From Limnanthes douglasii subsp. nivea (taxonomy: Eukaryota; Streptophyta; Magnoliopsida; Brassicales; Limnanthaceae): 64,000 bases of DNA. Positions within the stretch are counted from its first letter, which is position 1. Each line of letters opens with the position of its first letter. Positions 11,640 to 25,050 of this stretch are shown one piece after another. A program made the translations under genes and the position numbers. Below the pieces are notes generated by a model. It worked only from the letters and a program-made list of their open reading frames with translations. It made no database searches and was not told where the DNA came from. Where the stretch lies: the NCBI GenBank assembly GCA_036936605.1, contig JAUPFV010000005.1:73544885-73608884 (forward strand), read 5' to 3'.

Positions 11640-14600
11640 AACTTGTTTTGTGTAAAAACACGTAAAAAAAATTAAGAGATACTTCTCATTTCTTCTTAAC
11701 GAAATAATTCATTATCACATATATACACGAAGTCAAAATGGGGAAGTAGTATAAGCCTATTGGAAAACGTACGAACTAAATAATGTGCTTTAAATGAAAT
11801 AGTATCAAAATAGAGTTTTTACTAAATGATAAGCAATCATGTATATATATACATCCAATACCCATAACTTACTACAATAAAAAAACCTAGTCATTGCAAA
11901 AAAATGCCCATTCAATGAGTCATGTCGACCCTTATTTAGGGATCAAGTAAAAATACTTGTACAACTCTAGCAAGAAACAAATAACCATAACTATTTTGAA
12001 TATAATCAACATAGTAGTGACAAATACGAATATCATACGAGACATATGTGGTTTCAGTTAAACACTATGTCAAGAATTTAAATGCTTTTATTAAAGAATT
12101 GAATACAATCTAATACATAAACATGCGATGGTATAACTAGACCTACGACAAATTTGAACTTACGGAAAAAGATACCTTACGCACATCGTTGGTTACCTTG
12201 GTTGAATAAGGCATACGTCATCACATTTTTACATCATCACTTTCACATCACGCCTTTCAGTATAGCACTCCCACGTCGTTGTTGAAAACCAACCAACATC
12301 TTTCGGCCATTGTTCACGAGGGGTTAACTCCCATAACAGACCCAATCTAGATCTGGTGAGGTCTAATAAATAATCCAAATAAGTGACTATTCCTTATTTT
12401 AATCAAGTTTCACGAAGGCAAATAGACATTTTGTTGAACTTATATGGGTTGAACGCATACGCTGCTATTTGCCAAACTTTCTGGTTGAGTCCTCAAAATA
12501 TATTCGGATATTGTTGCCACTTGAACCATTAGTGCGAGTAGTTTATCAAGCTGATAGATTCGCCCCTTGAGAACTTCAATCATGGCCATCCACTCATCAG
12601 ATTAGGTAACTCAAGTCTAATATCATTTCATGAAGGGTTGCGGCCACCTTCATATTAGAAATCATCCTCTCATGATCAACCAACTGCCATTGATCCTTGA
12701 TACTCTCATTCAGAACCACGAATAACTCATATTATAAGCGAGCTTCAATTTCTTCTTGGGCTTTTATGTTGTAGGAAGTCTGGTCTTCTACATGATCCAT
12801 CGGCCTCCCTAACATCGAAAATAGTGGTTGAAGATTGTGATTTTTTGTTAAATTATCTACATGCACACTTACCTGCATGTCAAACACATTATAAATAAAA
12901 TGTAATAAATTAAATCATAGCAAAAAAAAGTGATTTCTACACCATAATAGATTGAGGATCAATAATACACTTACTTCAAGTAAGAGCTCCAAATGTCGAG
13001 CTATAAGGTCCAACAATGGCCTTTCAGACCCCATATTATGTTTTTGTTGTGTTAATAATATTTGAGAAATTATTTCCTCAATTCTGAAAGGGAACAACAA
13101 TTGTTGAAGGGATGGGTCATCTTGATTTATTTTTGTACGACGGTATATGGTGGAGGTTATTGACGGGTGATTTTTTCTTTAACAAATATACCGCGAGGGG
13201 GTGAGTGACAATATTTGGCCTTTTACTCACCAATTTTACATTTAGCCTAACATATCCCTCCAAGCTATTGTCATTGACAATGTTTGGCCTCTTACTCACC
13301 AATTTACTTCCAAGAATTCTCTCAATTATCTCTGTTTCAACCAGCTCTATCTATCAAACATAATCAAGTTTATTTTTATAGTTTCACTATACATATAGTT
13401 GTGGCTTACAGACCTCTATTATTTGGGCCCTCGTAGAGACGTTGATATTCATTGTCATTGAATTTTTTGCTTTCCCCTTTGGTAGGACATATTTTGGGTT
13501 CATCTTGCATTCATGGAGCATGATTTATATTATGGGAGCATAGATTGTAGTACTTTGTTCCTTTTATTATATACAAGGTTTGTAACCGCAGCGACCGAAC
13601 CCATCATTATATATACAATATGCGGATCTAACTTATAAAATCCATCTTCATATGGGCTAGTAAGAAAGGGTATTAAATTTATCTATGATAAGTAGTGCAT
13701 AGTATGAATTTACCCAATTCATTGAGGTAACCCGGCCTATGGGACTTAACTTCTTCTATGATTTATTCTCCAAAATAAAACATGAAATATTCTATACAAA
13801 AAATACATACATTCGTTAAATTTATTAATAGACACACATTTAATAAATATACCAAAAAAGTGCCCATTACTATTGTTTCCAAGCATCAGGTCTCCCACAC
13901 CAAAGTTACATAACTAACATATTCTAGAATGAATTTTCTTTATGCGAGTATATACTCATAATAGATAAAACTTATTTCATGTTAAAATATAATTTTCATA
14001 ATTTGCAACCATTATCTATGTTGTTAGTAGTCTCGGCATATTTATAATTAAGCACCTCACACACATTCCACCCAATCAAAAGAAGTTGCACGACGTCAAT
14101 TTCCAAGGAAGAGGAACTCCCGTAACAAATACATTAAAAAATACTACATCAATACTAAAATAGTCATTTGAATTATCTTCATTGACGAGACTCTTCATCC
14201 GAACAAATGCAGAGACACCATAATATAAGAAAATATTTGCAAGTGATCATTGATCCCCAAAATCATAGGTTTCATGTATAACCCTCATTGGTACGAGTTC
14301 TTCTATATTCATCTAGACTTTCCTCCTCGTAGAAGCTATGTTCTTAGGGAAAACGATCGCTCGTGTTGCTTCAAGAAATATTTTAGAATTTTGGAAACCC
14401 CTTATTATATATTATCTCTCGAATAGAGATTCAAATGCTCTGTATCTCTTTGTAACGAACTTTAATCCTACGGAAAAACCAATTCCTTTTGCACTATCAT
14501 CCATATAACATTTTAGAACAATTAAACAAACACGTAAAAAGGTTTTTATAGAGAATTGTGGAATAGATTATGATCTAATAAAAAAATATTGTAAGAAATT

Positions 14601-17600
14601 ATACTGCAATACAATATTGTCTTCTATAAAGATATATTATGCATTTTAATCGTTCATATTTTTATTCAAATCAATGGCTAAGATAATACACTTTATAGTA
14701 TTGGTCAAGCATTCCATATTTTGGTTTTGCATGAATGTCACGTGTCAACATACTTTGGATGAGCCTCATTTAGTTTGAGATTGTGTTTTATTCACCACAA
14801 CTATACATTTTTCACGAGAACCACTTGTAACTCCCCAATCGATATTTCATTTCATACAATGGCTTAACTTTCTCCCGATTTGCATCTACGGGTTTGGGTA
14901 AATCCTAATATGTTGGTTTTTAAATTACTTTGACCAATATTTCCCTTTATGTTTTAACTTCAAAAGTACTAAAGAGACTACCGACTTAGGAAAAATTGAC
15001 ACCAAAATAACTCTGACTGAAAAAAGCATACAAGGGACTCTAGCAACATGTTACATGGTTGTGTACTAGTTTCTCTTTGGCAAGAGTGGGATTTTTCTTC
15101 AACATATATTTTTGTCAATTAATTGTTTTTAAAGAGGTAAATATATGGTTAGTAGAGAATCAAACTTTTCAGAGTCATGACAGTTTATCTAAATAAAATT
15201 AGGCTTGTAATATGGAAAGAGTTGAACACCTTGAAAACTACTTAATGCAAAGGCTCTCTAGGATAATTACTTAGCTCATAATATTAACTTCTCAACCAAG
15301 CTACTAGGGATTGCACAATCACAAAATATAAGGCATGATCATTCGGTCTAAATCTCAACTCGTATCTTATAGGCTGGATAGAAACAAAACACGCAAGGCA
15401 TTGGTACACCCACACTTGAATTATCTATACTCTTTCTTGATTTTATTTGAAAAGACTAAATGAACAACTGATGAAGGCTAAATTTTTAATATTGTCAAAA
15501 TCAAGCTATTAAATGGCTCGACGTGTAATTTACCTGAACCCTAACATTATAAATGGCTTAGGTAAATGTATATATTTGTATCATGACTGAATCTAAGTTT
15601 ATAAAAGGTATGGGAAAGCGATTATGTAGCATGTTTTATCGTACTAATGGCAATCAATGTGTGACATAATAAATATATTTGTGTAATATGTGTAACTTTT
15701 ACAACTATAATCTAACTAAAACTAGGAACTCCGACCTATAAGCTGAAGATCATACTATGATCATTCAATACTATTTTTACATCATCTTCTTTAAATCTCA
15801 GGTTGTAATTAGCATAAAACCTTAATTACCTTATTCGGCACAGATTTCTTTCGATCGAACAAAATCACAATCCATCAATATATATATATATATAGGGGTT
15901 AGAATTTGTTTGGCCTAGGTATACAAGCTAAAATAGTATATATATTTTTTAGCGAATAAGGTTTCTATAAAGAATAAAGAGATAAGAAGAAGAAAATAAA
16001 TATAGTAGAATGTGAAAGTATGATTTTAGGCCATTAGGTCATAATTCTTATTTATAAAGTTAGGTTGCATGGATCATTCTCCTCAAATGAGAGGAGATAT
16101 ATACTAATTACATATTCAATGCTCATAAAATATTTGTTTGGTCGTATTTTCTCTAACGTTTGGAGAAAAATATATTTACCTCGATAAAATTGATATTTAC
16201 TTATTACTACTAACCCCTGTTAACTAATATTACCTTTTGAATTTTCAATCGAAGAAAATGAAGGATATGGCCCTAGAGGTTCAGAGCGAATGATTAATCA
16301 ATCTTATATATTTTTGAATTTTTATAATGTGAGTAGTTGGTTTAAAAAAAAAATCGGTTTGAGAGCTCGGTTAAATGTTGACTCTATTTTTGTTTTGTTA
16401 AAAAAAAATTAGTCTATCTTTTGAGGAGAAAAAATTTATTTTGTTGAATAAAGAAGAGTAAAAAGTAGTAACACACTACTAGAGTAATTGGCATGTTTCC
16501 AAATAATTTAGCCTAAATGGACAATCATAGTACTTTGAATTGAAAATTAAAAGTGTTAGTAGAAAAAGATAATATTGACACTAGTAAGAGGCTCAAATGA
16601 CTAGTTTGACATTATTCTAAACCAATGAATGAAATTTGTTAATAATTTGAGTTCTCGATGGAAAGTAAAGTCTTATAGGAGAATCGGAAGAGTCATACGC
16701 GTGAAGGCGTTACATAAGAAAGGAAAAATTGTTGCAGTTATGATTGACAACTAGTCGGAGTACGTTCAACAAGTGTCCCATGTTCAGCAACGACCTTTGG
16801 CTAGTCTTTTTTGTATTGTGCGGCTTATTTTTCTAGTCATCGGATTAACGAAACTTCTACGTTTAATATCAGACATATTTATTTCATTAATACCTATAAT
16901 GTAAGATTAAATTATGTAGCGACGATTTTGGAAAAACAGAAACGCCAAACACGGCCTTGATAGATAGGATCAAGCAGTTTGAAGCTGTTTTATTCCGTTT
17001 ATATTTCAGTTATTCTACAATGTAATATATAAGATTTTATGTTAGTGAAATGAATTAACTTTCACATAAACTTTGTCTCTGTTTCATTTTTTAACGCAAT
17101 CTTACCATTTTTAAAGAAGCGGAATGATTAAATCCTACTTTCTAAAGAAGCAGATACATTCTGAAGAAGCAGACGGATTAAAATCCTATACTCACACAAA
17201 TACAGAAGGATTAAAATCCAACGTATAATTTTTTACTCTGTTCCATTTTCTTACTTCTTATCTCTTATAAGTTTTAATTTTCCTCCTGATCCCCACACGT
17301 AATTGTTTTTATTTATCTTTATACTTTCTTTGGTTAGAATTTGATTTGCAATTAGACAGCTTGAGTGCACTTTGAGAAATCATATTGTGTAAGATCGGTG
17401 AGCAGATCGACTAGAGCACGAGAATTGCATGCGAAGAACGGCATGAGCTTCAACAAATACCTCCTCATTGATTTGAGATATCCTCCAAATTTATATGGTA
17501 GAGGAACGAAAAAAAGTGTTCGGAATAAATGTCTTAGAGGGGGAAGTGCCAATGAAGAAAAACAATCATATGAAGATGGACCCATTTTTGTTAGTGAAAG

Positions 17601-17830
17601 TAATTCGTGAATCAACTGATATTGGTAAGCGACAATCACTAAATACTCTCTTATCCTTGTGGAATGTCCTTGCATCCGTGAGGATTAGAAGAAGAAACAT
17701 CGGCTTACTATGTTAGTGATAAAATAGTTTACTTCACATGCATGTTCGATGCGGGTGTGTATCTTTCCTCGCATCCGTTTGTTATACATATTTTGATTTT
17801 CTAGCATGTGTGAGAGTATACAAAGATGAT
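11640..17830. repeat. tandem unit B of the 5-6 kb segmental duplication
   Basis: Second copy of the unit, with about 740 bp more than unit A between 12324 and 13423 and about 340 bp more between 16822 and 17459. The first extra block reads on the minus strand as a stop-broken, coiled-coil-like chain (12560-12800, for example EWMAMIEVLKGRIYQLDKLL). It also holds a short duplication (LVSKRPNIV twice, 13195-13310). The second block contains three copies of a GGATTAAAATCC-like motif (17124-17220). I do not recognise the protein. It could be a decayed element or an old gene. Confidence 0.65.
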
Positions 17831-17880
17831 TCCTTTAAAAAGTATATGGTAATACTATTTTGTTCAATAGATATCTCATT

Positions 17881-19234
17881 ATGGATGTCAATTTTTTTCG
17901 AAACTGCGGGTACCCGACCCGATGGGATGGGTTATGGATTTTAAAAAAATTTCGCGGATGAGTCGATGGTTTCAAAATTTATTATTCGCCGGGTTTGGGA
18001 TAGGCTATGGATTAAAGAAATTTCTCACTTGTACCCAACCGGAATCCGACTCATGGGGTAATAACCAATAGGTACCCGCTAAATTAATATCATACAAAAT
18101 AATAAATTATTTAATATTATTTATTAAATATTAAAATAAAGTTATTAATATTAGTATATATATTCTGCAATACCAAAATTATATATTATTTGCTAATGTA
18201 TATAATATATTTTGAAAAATATTATTCTATATTTAAACATTACATATAATTTTTTAATTTCTTTCTTTTAAATTTTCTTTCTTTTTTTTCTACAAAACTA
18301 TACTATCAATATATGTCTAATATTATTAATATTATTAATTAAATTTAAAAAAAATATTAGCATATACCAAAATTATATATTAATTATTAATAGATTATAA
18401 AATATTTAGTAATTATCGCTAGATATTATATATTTTGAAAATAATATATCTATATATAAATATTAAATTTGATATTTAACAAGGCTTTTTTAACAGTTTT
18501 AAAAAAGTTTTCAAAACATATCATTTGCACCACTTGTTTAATTCGTCTCGAGTAAATAAACACAACCATTGTTTAATTCGTCTCGAGAAAAGAAACACAA
18601 CCGTAGTTTCAGATTTTTTTAATTATATTTAAAAGATACAAATTTTCTAAGAAAAAAATCATTTTTTTAAAAAGATGCTGTAGAATATTACAAACCAAGG
18701 GTATTATAGTATTTTGTCATGTTCTTGATACCAAATATTGATAGGGATCTTATTTGCTATTAAATATTGATTTTGAACAAATGTTGGTACTTATATGGGA
18801 GTCTCCCTTATTAATAACATAAGAAAATGTAAAATATTTGCTAACTATCATTCGATACCTAATATTTTGAAAAATATGATTCTACATTTAAACATTTAAT
18901 TTGATTTTTCAATTTTTCTTAATAATAATATTATTAATTAAATTAAAAAACTATTCACTAACACAAACCAAAACCATATATTAATTATTAATAGATTACA
19001 AAATATTTAGTAATCATATTTTTAAATAATATATCTATATATAAATATTAAATTTGATATTTTAAAAAAAAATATGGTTACCCTTGGATGGGTACCCGAA
19101 CTCGACAGATTCGGTTGTGAGAAAATAATATTACTACTCGAGGGATATGGGTTAGGATATGGGTTTGAAAAAACATGGATAGGATGAATGGGTTTAGCTA
19201 TGCCCGTAACCATCAAGATCCGTTGTCATCCTAT
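17881..19234. mobile_element. non-autonomous hAT-like element
   Basis: Ends are ATGGATGTCAA at the left and the inverted counterpart of ATAGGATGACAA at the right. The flanks ATCTCATT (17873-17880) and GTCTCATT (19235-19242) match in 7 of 8 bases, as expected for the 8-bp target duplication of hAT transposons. Both sub-ends are rich in GGGTACCC / GGGTAGG-type sequence while the core is almost pure A/T. No transposase frame is present in the 1354 bp, so it would depend on an enzyme supplied elsewhere. Confidence 0.75.
18170..19070. repeat. imperfect direct repeat inside the hAT-like element
   Basis: About 18170-18480 recurs imperfectly at 18830-19065: both contain TATTAATTATTAATAGATTA, AAAATATTTAGTAAT and ATATATCTATATATAAATAT in the same order. 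Between them lies a non-repeated piece with two copies of TTGTTTAATTCGTCTCGAG. Confidence 0.6.
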
Positions 19235-19515
19235 GTCTCATTAATTAAATAAATTTATAAATTTAAAATAGTTTTTAAAAATTAATATAAGTATTTTAAA
19301 ATATTGTTTTTGTTTAAAAACAAAAACTAAAAAAATAATCACATTTATCAATAATCGTCCTAACAAATTTGCAAGTTGTAATAATTATTTACGTTGATTA
19401 TCCGTCAATTTACGGCGATGTTTATATTTGAATTTTATTTAGTATATGTTTAGAAAATATTATAATATAAGTTAATTATATAGAAGGTTAAAAATCCTGG
19501 AGAAGCTCCAAGAAG

Positions 19516-20594
19516 ATGAATCTTTCTTCTTCATCTTCTTCCTTAAGTTAATGATAATTTCTCCTCTCTATTTCTATATGCTAGAAGCAAGATTTTTTCT
19601 TTTGACGAAGAGTATCCCACTCTTCATTCTGAAACCAGTATCGCTAATAGGATCATACCTCAGATAAAGAATCTTATGTTGATTCAGTTAAGCAACAAGT
19701 AGAGTTAACTAAAGAAGAGTTTCAACCTGAATTTGTGAATGAGAAACAAGATCGTGTTTCCATTCAATTTGCTCAAGAAACGAAGGATTCTCTATTGGCA
19801 AATGCTAGAACAACACTTATCGGAAAGTTCACAAACGGTATTCCCAAGAAAGCTATTCTTGAGCACTTCTTCTCTTCTTTCAAATTCAGTGGGTGCTTTA
19901 ACAAGAAAACATGAGATTCACACCATATTCTAATATAATTTGACTTGAAGATCGGGGTTATCAAGCTTTGGCAGAAGAGTGTTTGGAATGTCGATGGTGT
20001 TGTTATAAGAATGTTAAGGTGGTGGTCGGGTTTTAATGGTAAAAAAGAGAGCCCCATGGCTCTGATTTGGGTCAGAATTCAGAGGCTCCCTGAATTTATG
20101 TATATTGAAGGTCTTCTTCATAGTATTGTGGCTTCGCTGGGTATGTCATACAAAGTTGAATGTCCAGTTGTAAATAGAGCTTATGTAATGTTGCATTTGC
20201 CTTAGTCGAATTGGATACTTCAAAGAAACTTGACAGTAAATTATGGGTTGGTTTTGGTTCAAACGATGGTTGTTGGATTAATTTGAGTTACAAAATTTTT
20301 CTTTCGTACTGCTTACATTGCAATCATATTTGGAATTGCATAAAAGATTGTAACAAGATCAAGAATGGCGATACTAATGGAAAGAAAGACAAATCTGAAG
20401 AAAAGATTGATAATATGGAATCATCCAAGAACAACCATGCTCATATTGTTGAAGAACATACTCCTCTTACAACTTTTCAAGTTAATATGTCTAAAAATGC
20501 AAATGTTACTATGCCTGAACCTAGAGAAATAGTTGAAGCTATTCATCAATTGAAACAGACTCATGATCAGAGAAATCCTGAAGGAATGAAATAA
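19516..20594 (+). pseudogene. LINE ORF1 (DUF4283 / gag-like RNA-binding protein)
   Basis: After a serine-rich start (ATG 19516) the DUF4283-type domain is readable: LIGKFTNGIPKKAILEHFF, an interrupted HILI..DLKIGVIKLWQKSVW, then SPMALIWVRIQRLPEF. A zinc knuckle CLHCNHIWNCIKDC follows near 20320, in which the histidine ligand is Asn and the usual Gly is Trp. The tail (20370-20594) is Lys/Glu/Asn-rich. Stops lie at about 19912, 19936 and 20203 and there is a frame change near 20210. The active protein would bind LINE RNA. Confidence 0.7.
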
Positions 20595-20807
20595 CTCGAA
20601 TGAAGATCTCCTGATCCTGAAATTGGTGTCAGTAATCCAATATCTCATTTAAGGAAGACTCTGGATCAAGACTATCTTGATCCCGGTTTCAAAACTATCT
20701 TGAAAAAAAAGTTATCATATGCAAAGAAACACAAGAGCAAAGTAAAGTCATTATAAGTTCTTTGAAGTACTCAGAGACTAAAAATAGATACAAATCTTTA
20801 TCTGATA

Positions 20808-23800
20808 ATGATACAGATGCTTAACTCGAATGTTTGTGGCATCAGTAACATCCTAACAGTTCATAGACCGATTTTTATTGTTAAGATGGAGCATGTTAAG
20901 ATTCTTGCCATTCAAAAACCAATGAATTCTTCAAATAAGATAAGTTATTTTGCTATTAAATTGAGTTTTGATCACTTTTCTTCTAATTGTTTTAAGAAAA
21001 TCTGGATGTTTTGGACTGCTGATTCTAGTATTAGTATCATTGCTAATACAGATCAGTGTATGCATATGAAGGTTACTTATTTTAACATTGATAAACCCTT
21101 TTTTCCTTTTTTGCGGTTTATGCTAAATGCCAGAGGAGTCAAAGATTAAGTCTTTGGGAAATGCTAAGGAATGAAGTTATTTCTGATAGCTGTTGGATTA
21201 CTATGGGGGACCTCAACATTATCTGAGGATCCAATAGGGTGTTCCATAACTAAACAATGGTATAGAGGACTTCTTGGACATGATTAGAGATTGCAGCTTG
21301 GAGGATGTTGGGTATATTGGGCACAAGTTTACTTGGAATAGAGGGACTAGATAGAAAAGGCTGGACAGGGTCTTGGTTAACAATGTTTGGGCTGATAGCT
21401 TCTCTATAACTCAGGTTCATCATATGGTCATAACTTGTTCTGACCATACTCTTCTGCTTATTATTGTTACTCAAAACAATTCAAACACTTTTCATAGCAA
21501 AAAGAGTTTCAAATTCTTGAACATGTGGACCAACCATGATTCATTTCTTACTCTTGTGAGACAGACTTAGAATCTTAAAAGTAATAGTGGTCCAAATGAA
21601 GTGTTTTGGTTTAAATTAAAAAGACTTAAGAAATGTTTAAAGGAATGGAATTCTAACCAGTTTGTCAATATTTTCAGTAAGTTGAAAGACACTGAAAGGA
21701 ATGTTGAATCCATTGAAAAGCTTCACATTCTGCAAAATAATAATGTTTCTAAATTTAATCTTAATAAAGCAGTTAGTCTTCATATTAAAGCTTTAAGGAA
21801 TGAGGAAGAGTTCTAGAAGACACTGAAAGGAATGTTGAATCCATGGAAAAGTTTCACACGCTGCAAAATAATAATGTTTCTAAGTGCAATCTTAATAAAG
21901 TAGTTAGTCTTCATATTAAAGCTTTAAGGAATTAGGAAGAGTTCTGGAAGCATAAATGCTATACCTCTTGGCTTAAAGACAATGACCGTAACACGAAAGC
22001 CTTCCATGTTGTTGCTGATAAGAAGAAAAGAAGAAATATTATTCATGGCATCTATGTTGACAACAATTGGATTAATGACGCCGATAGCATTTGCAAGTCA
22101 GCTGAGGAGTACTTCAAAGAAGTGTTAACTTCTAATCCTTACAAAGATCTGACTGAGGAGCATTTTAATATGTAGGACAGTATGTTTAATCTTATTCCTA
22201 TTCTTATTACTAAGGATGATAATAGTATGCTGCTTAATTTTTCTAGTGAGGATGAGATTTGGCAAACCATCAATACCATAAGCAAAGATAGTGTTGCTGG
22301 TATTGATGGTTACAATATTACTTTCTATATTTCCTGCTGGTCCATCATTAAAAATAATTTGTGCATTGCTCTAAACTCTTACCTTAAAGGTCATCAGATT
22401 CCTTATGGCATCTTTGCCACAGGCATCTTCCTGATTTCTAAGACTGGTGACCCTGCTAAATGGAGAAATTATAGGCCTATTAGCATGTGCTCCATTCTTA
22501 ACAGACTGCTATCCAAGTTGCTTAACATCAGGCTTGCAAATCTCCTGCCCAAAAGCATTTCCAAAAATCAATAAGCTTTTGTTAAAAGTAGAAATATTCA
22601 CAAAAATATTTTAATATCTAGAGAAATGTTGCATGATATAAACAGAAAACCTAAAAAGTGCAATATGTTTATTAAATTGGACATGTCAAAGGCTTTTGAC
22701 CGAATGTCCTTTCCTTTTATTGTAAAGGTTCTAAATTCTTTTGGCTTTTCAAAGGATGTTGTTAACCTAATTTGCAGAATAATTATGAATGTGAATATGT
22801 CTATTTTACTAAATGGTAGAGTCTTTGGTTACTTTAAGAGTAAAAGAGGCTTAAGACGAGGTGACCCTTTGTCTCCAGCCTCTTTATCATTGGGGAGGAG
22901 GTTTTAATTCATGGCCTTAACCACTTGTTCACTAATAACAGAGAGATGATATATGCATCTAGAAATAAAATGATCATTCCTTGTATTGGTTTTGCTGATG
23001 ATGTTCTAATTTTCACTAATGGTCTTAAGACTTCTAATCAAAAAAGCTTAGTTGTTTCCTAGACAGATATCAGACTATTTCAGAGCAATCTATCAATAAG
23101 GAGAAAACAAAAGTGATTCTGGCCAGCAACACTCATCAAAGCAAAGTCACGAGTTTGGCTATTCAATCAGGTTTTTCTGTTGAAAATCTTCCTACAACTT
23201 ACGTAGGGATCAATCTAAACAAGCATAACAAGTCAATTAATTTCAATTTTATGTTGGATAAAATTAATGCTAAGATCAGTGATTGGGATTCTAATTTCTT
23301 TAATTTGAGGATAGACTCTGTCTGATAAATTATGTTCTTATGCTTATACCTATTTATTGGATGCAAAACACGCTTATACCAAATTGTGTCATTAGCAAAC
23401 TTGAAAAGATTTTCAATAATTTTTTGTGGAGAAGCAAAATTAATGAGGTTTCTATGCATTGGAGTGCTTGGCACAGATTTTGCAAGCCTTTTGATGAGGG
23501 AGGGCTGAATATCAGAAGACTTTCTTATATTCAGTCAGTCCTTTCTCAGAAAATGTGGTTCAATTACAGGCAAAATGTTATCTTATGGTCAAACATCATG
23601 AATGACATTTACAGTAAAAAAAAATCATTCTTTAATTGCTAACTCTACTAGCTCTTTAGTGTGGAAAAGACTTGTAGGTTTAAATTTTCAAGCTAAAACA
23701 AATATGAGGTGGATTCTTGGGAAAAGGGACATAGATTTTTGGAGGGACGACTGACACAATAGTCCTCATATCATTGACATCAGTAACTTGGACAACAACT

Positions 23801-25050
23801 GGTTTCTTAGTGATAAGGTCAACTCATTTTGGAAGCATAATAGATGGGATAATACTGGATGTAAGGATTTAATATCAACTAACAGGTTAGACCAGATCAA
23901 CCTTTTTAGGATTGACAATCTTAAAGAGGATAAGCTTATATGGAAGCTTTCCCCTGATGAAAATTTCAACACTAAAGTTACTTGGGAATTCTCTAGACAC
24001 CATTATACTAGGTTTGGGATCTACTGCAAAATTTGGAACTCTAGCACTCCAAGAAAGATTTCTTTTCTTCTTTGGAGGATTTTAAAAGGTTTTATGCCTA
24101 TTGATGTTGTTCTAATGAGGAGATCTATTAACATTGTTTCTAAATGTTAGCTTTGTCCTAATTTTAAAAACATTGATCATGTTTTTATAAACTGTGACTT
24201 TGCTTGGTATATTTGGGACCATTTTAGCAGCATTTTTAATATTAAAATTAAAAGGTATATGGTGTTACCTCATGTTTTGAGAATCTGGTTTTGGTTCTTA
24301 AAACAGAAGGTTCACATTACCTATGTTATCCCAGCTTTAATCTGTTGGGTAATTTGGAAGAACAGAAATGCTGCTAAATTTAAAAATTATAAGCAAAGTC
24401 ATGATTCTGTTGTGAATTCGGTTTATAAAATTATTTATGGTCTTGAATTTTCTAATAAGTTTTCTCCTAAGTATTGGCCTAATGCTACCAAAGCTGGTAG
24501 TACTATGGGTTGTTATTCTCAATTGAAAAACAGGAAGCTGACGTTCCTTAAATGTATGACTCCTGCTCGTGGAAGGCTCAAACTAAATCTTGACGCTGCT
24601 TGTAATCATGTGGGAGAGTCATGTGGTGGTCTCATCATCAGAAATTTCAGTGGTGGGCTGATTGTTGGCCAGGGTCCAAACTTTAGCAAGTTATCCCCCA
24701 TTGCTGCTGAAGTGAGAGCCTTGATGGAGGCCCTTCTCCTTTATAAAGATCGTTGCTGGACCCATGCTGATGTTGAGATCGATTGTCTGTCTCTTATCGA
24801 CATGTTTGGTGAAGGAAAATACCATTTTCCTCTCTTTTCTACTCTGACTATCTATAGAAAGATCATTGCTCCTAGTATGTTGTTGAAGCACATTTCGTGA
24901 GTCCAAAATCAGGCAGCTGATTGGATCGCGAAATGGACTTTAAATAGCAAGAAAGATCAAACCTTCACTCAGATGAATGCTCCTTCGATCCTTATTGCTA
25001 TTATTAACCTGGAAAGCAACGATCTTGGCTACTTAAACTCTGAAAGCTAG
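20808..25050 (+). pseudogene. LINE ORF2 (endonuclease, reverse transcriptase, RNase H)
   Basis: An endonuclease-like segment includes WITMGDLNII near 21190. RT motifs include YRPISMCSILNRLLSKLL (near 22470), FIKLDMSKAFDRM (near 22670), RGLRRGDPLSP (near 22848) and the catalytic FADD at 22991-23002. A zf-RVT-like part (WNSSTPRKISFLLWRILKG, near 24030) precedes RNase H, which keeps acidic positions in LNLDAA, AEVRALMEAL and EIDCLSL (24580-24800). Several frame changes and stops (for example near 21125, 21567, 22573, 22905, 23324, 24148 and 24898) break the frame. The active enzyme would nick the target and copy LINE RNA. Confidence 0.8.
21687..21948 (+). repeat. 131-bp tandem duplication inside LINE ORF2
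   Basis: The segment starting AGACACTGAAAGGAATG at 21687 repeats from 21818 with few changes. Because 131 is not a multiple of three, the duplication itself shifts the frame. It lies between the endonuclease and RT domains. Confidence 0.8.

Noticed and set aside
17352..17675. Open frames on both strands near the end of duplication unit B, with a counterpart at 11056-11319
   Set aside because: Both strands show similarity between the units, so frame conservation does not pick a strand. No start context, no recognised domain, and unit A is equally short. Kept only as evidence of the duplication.
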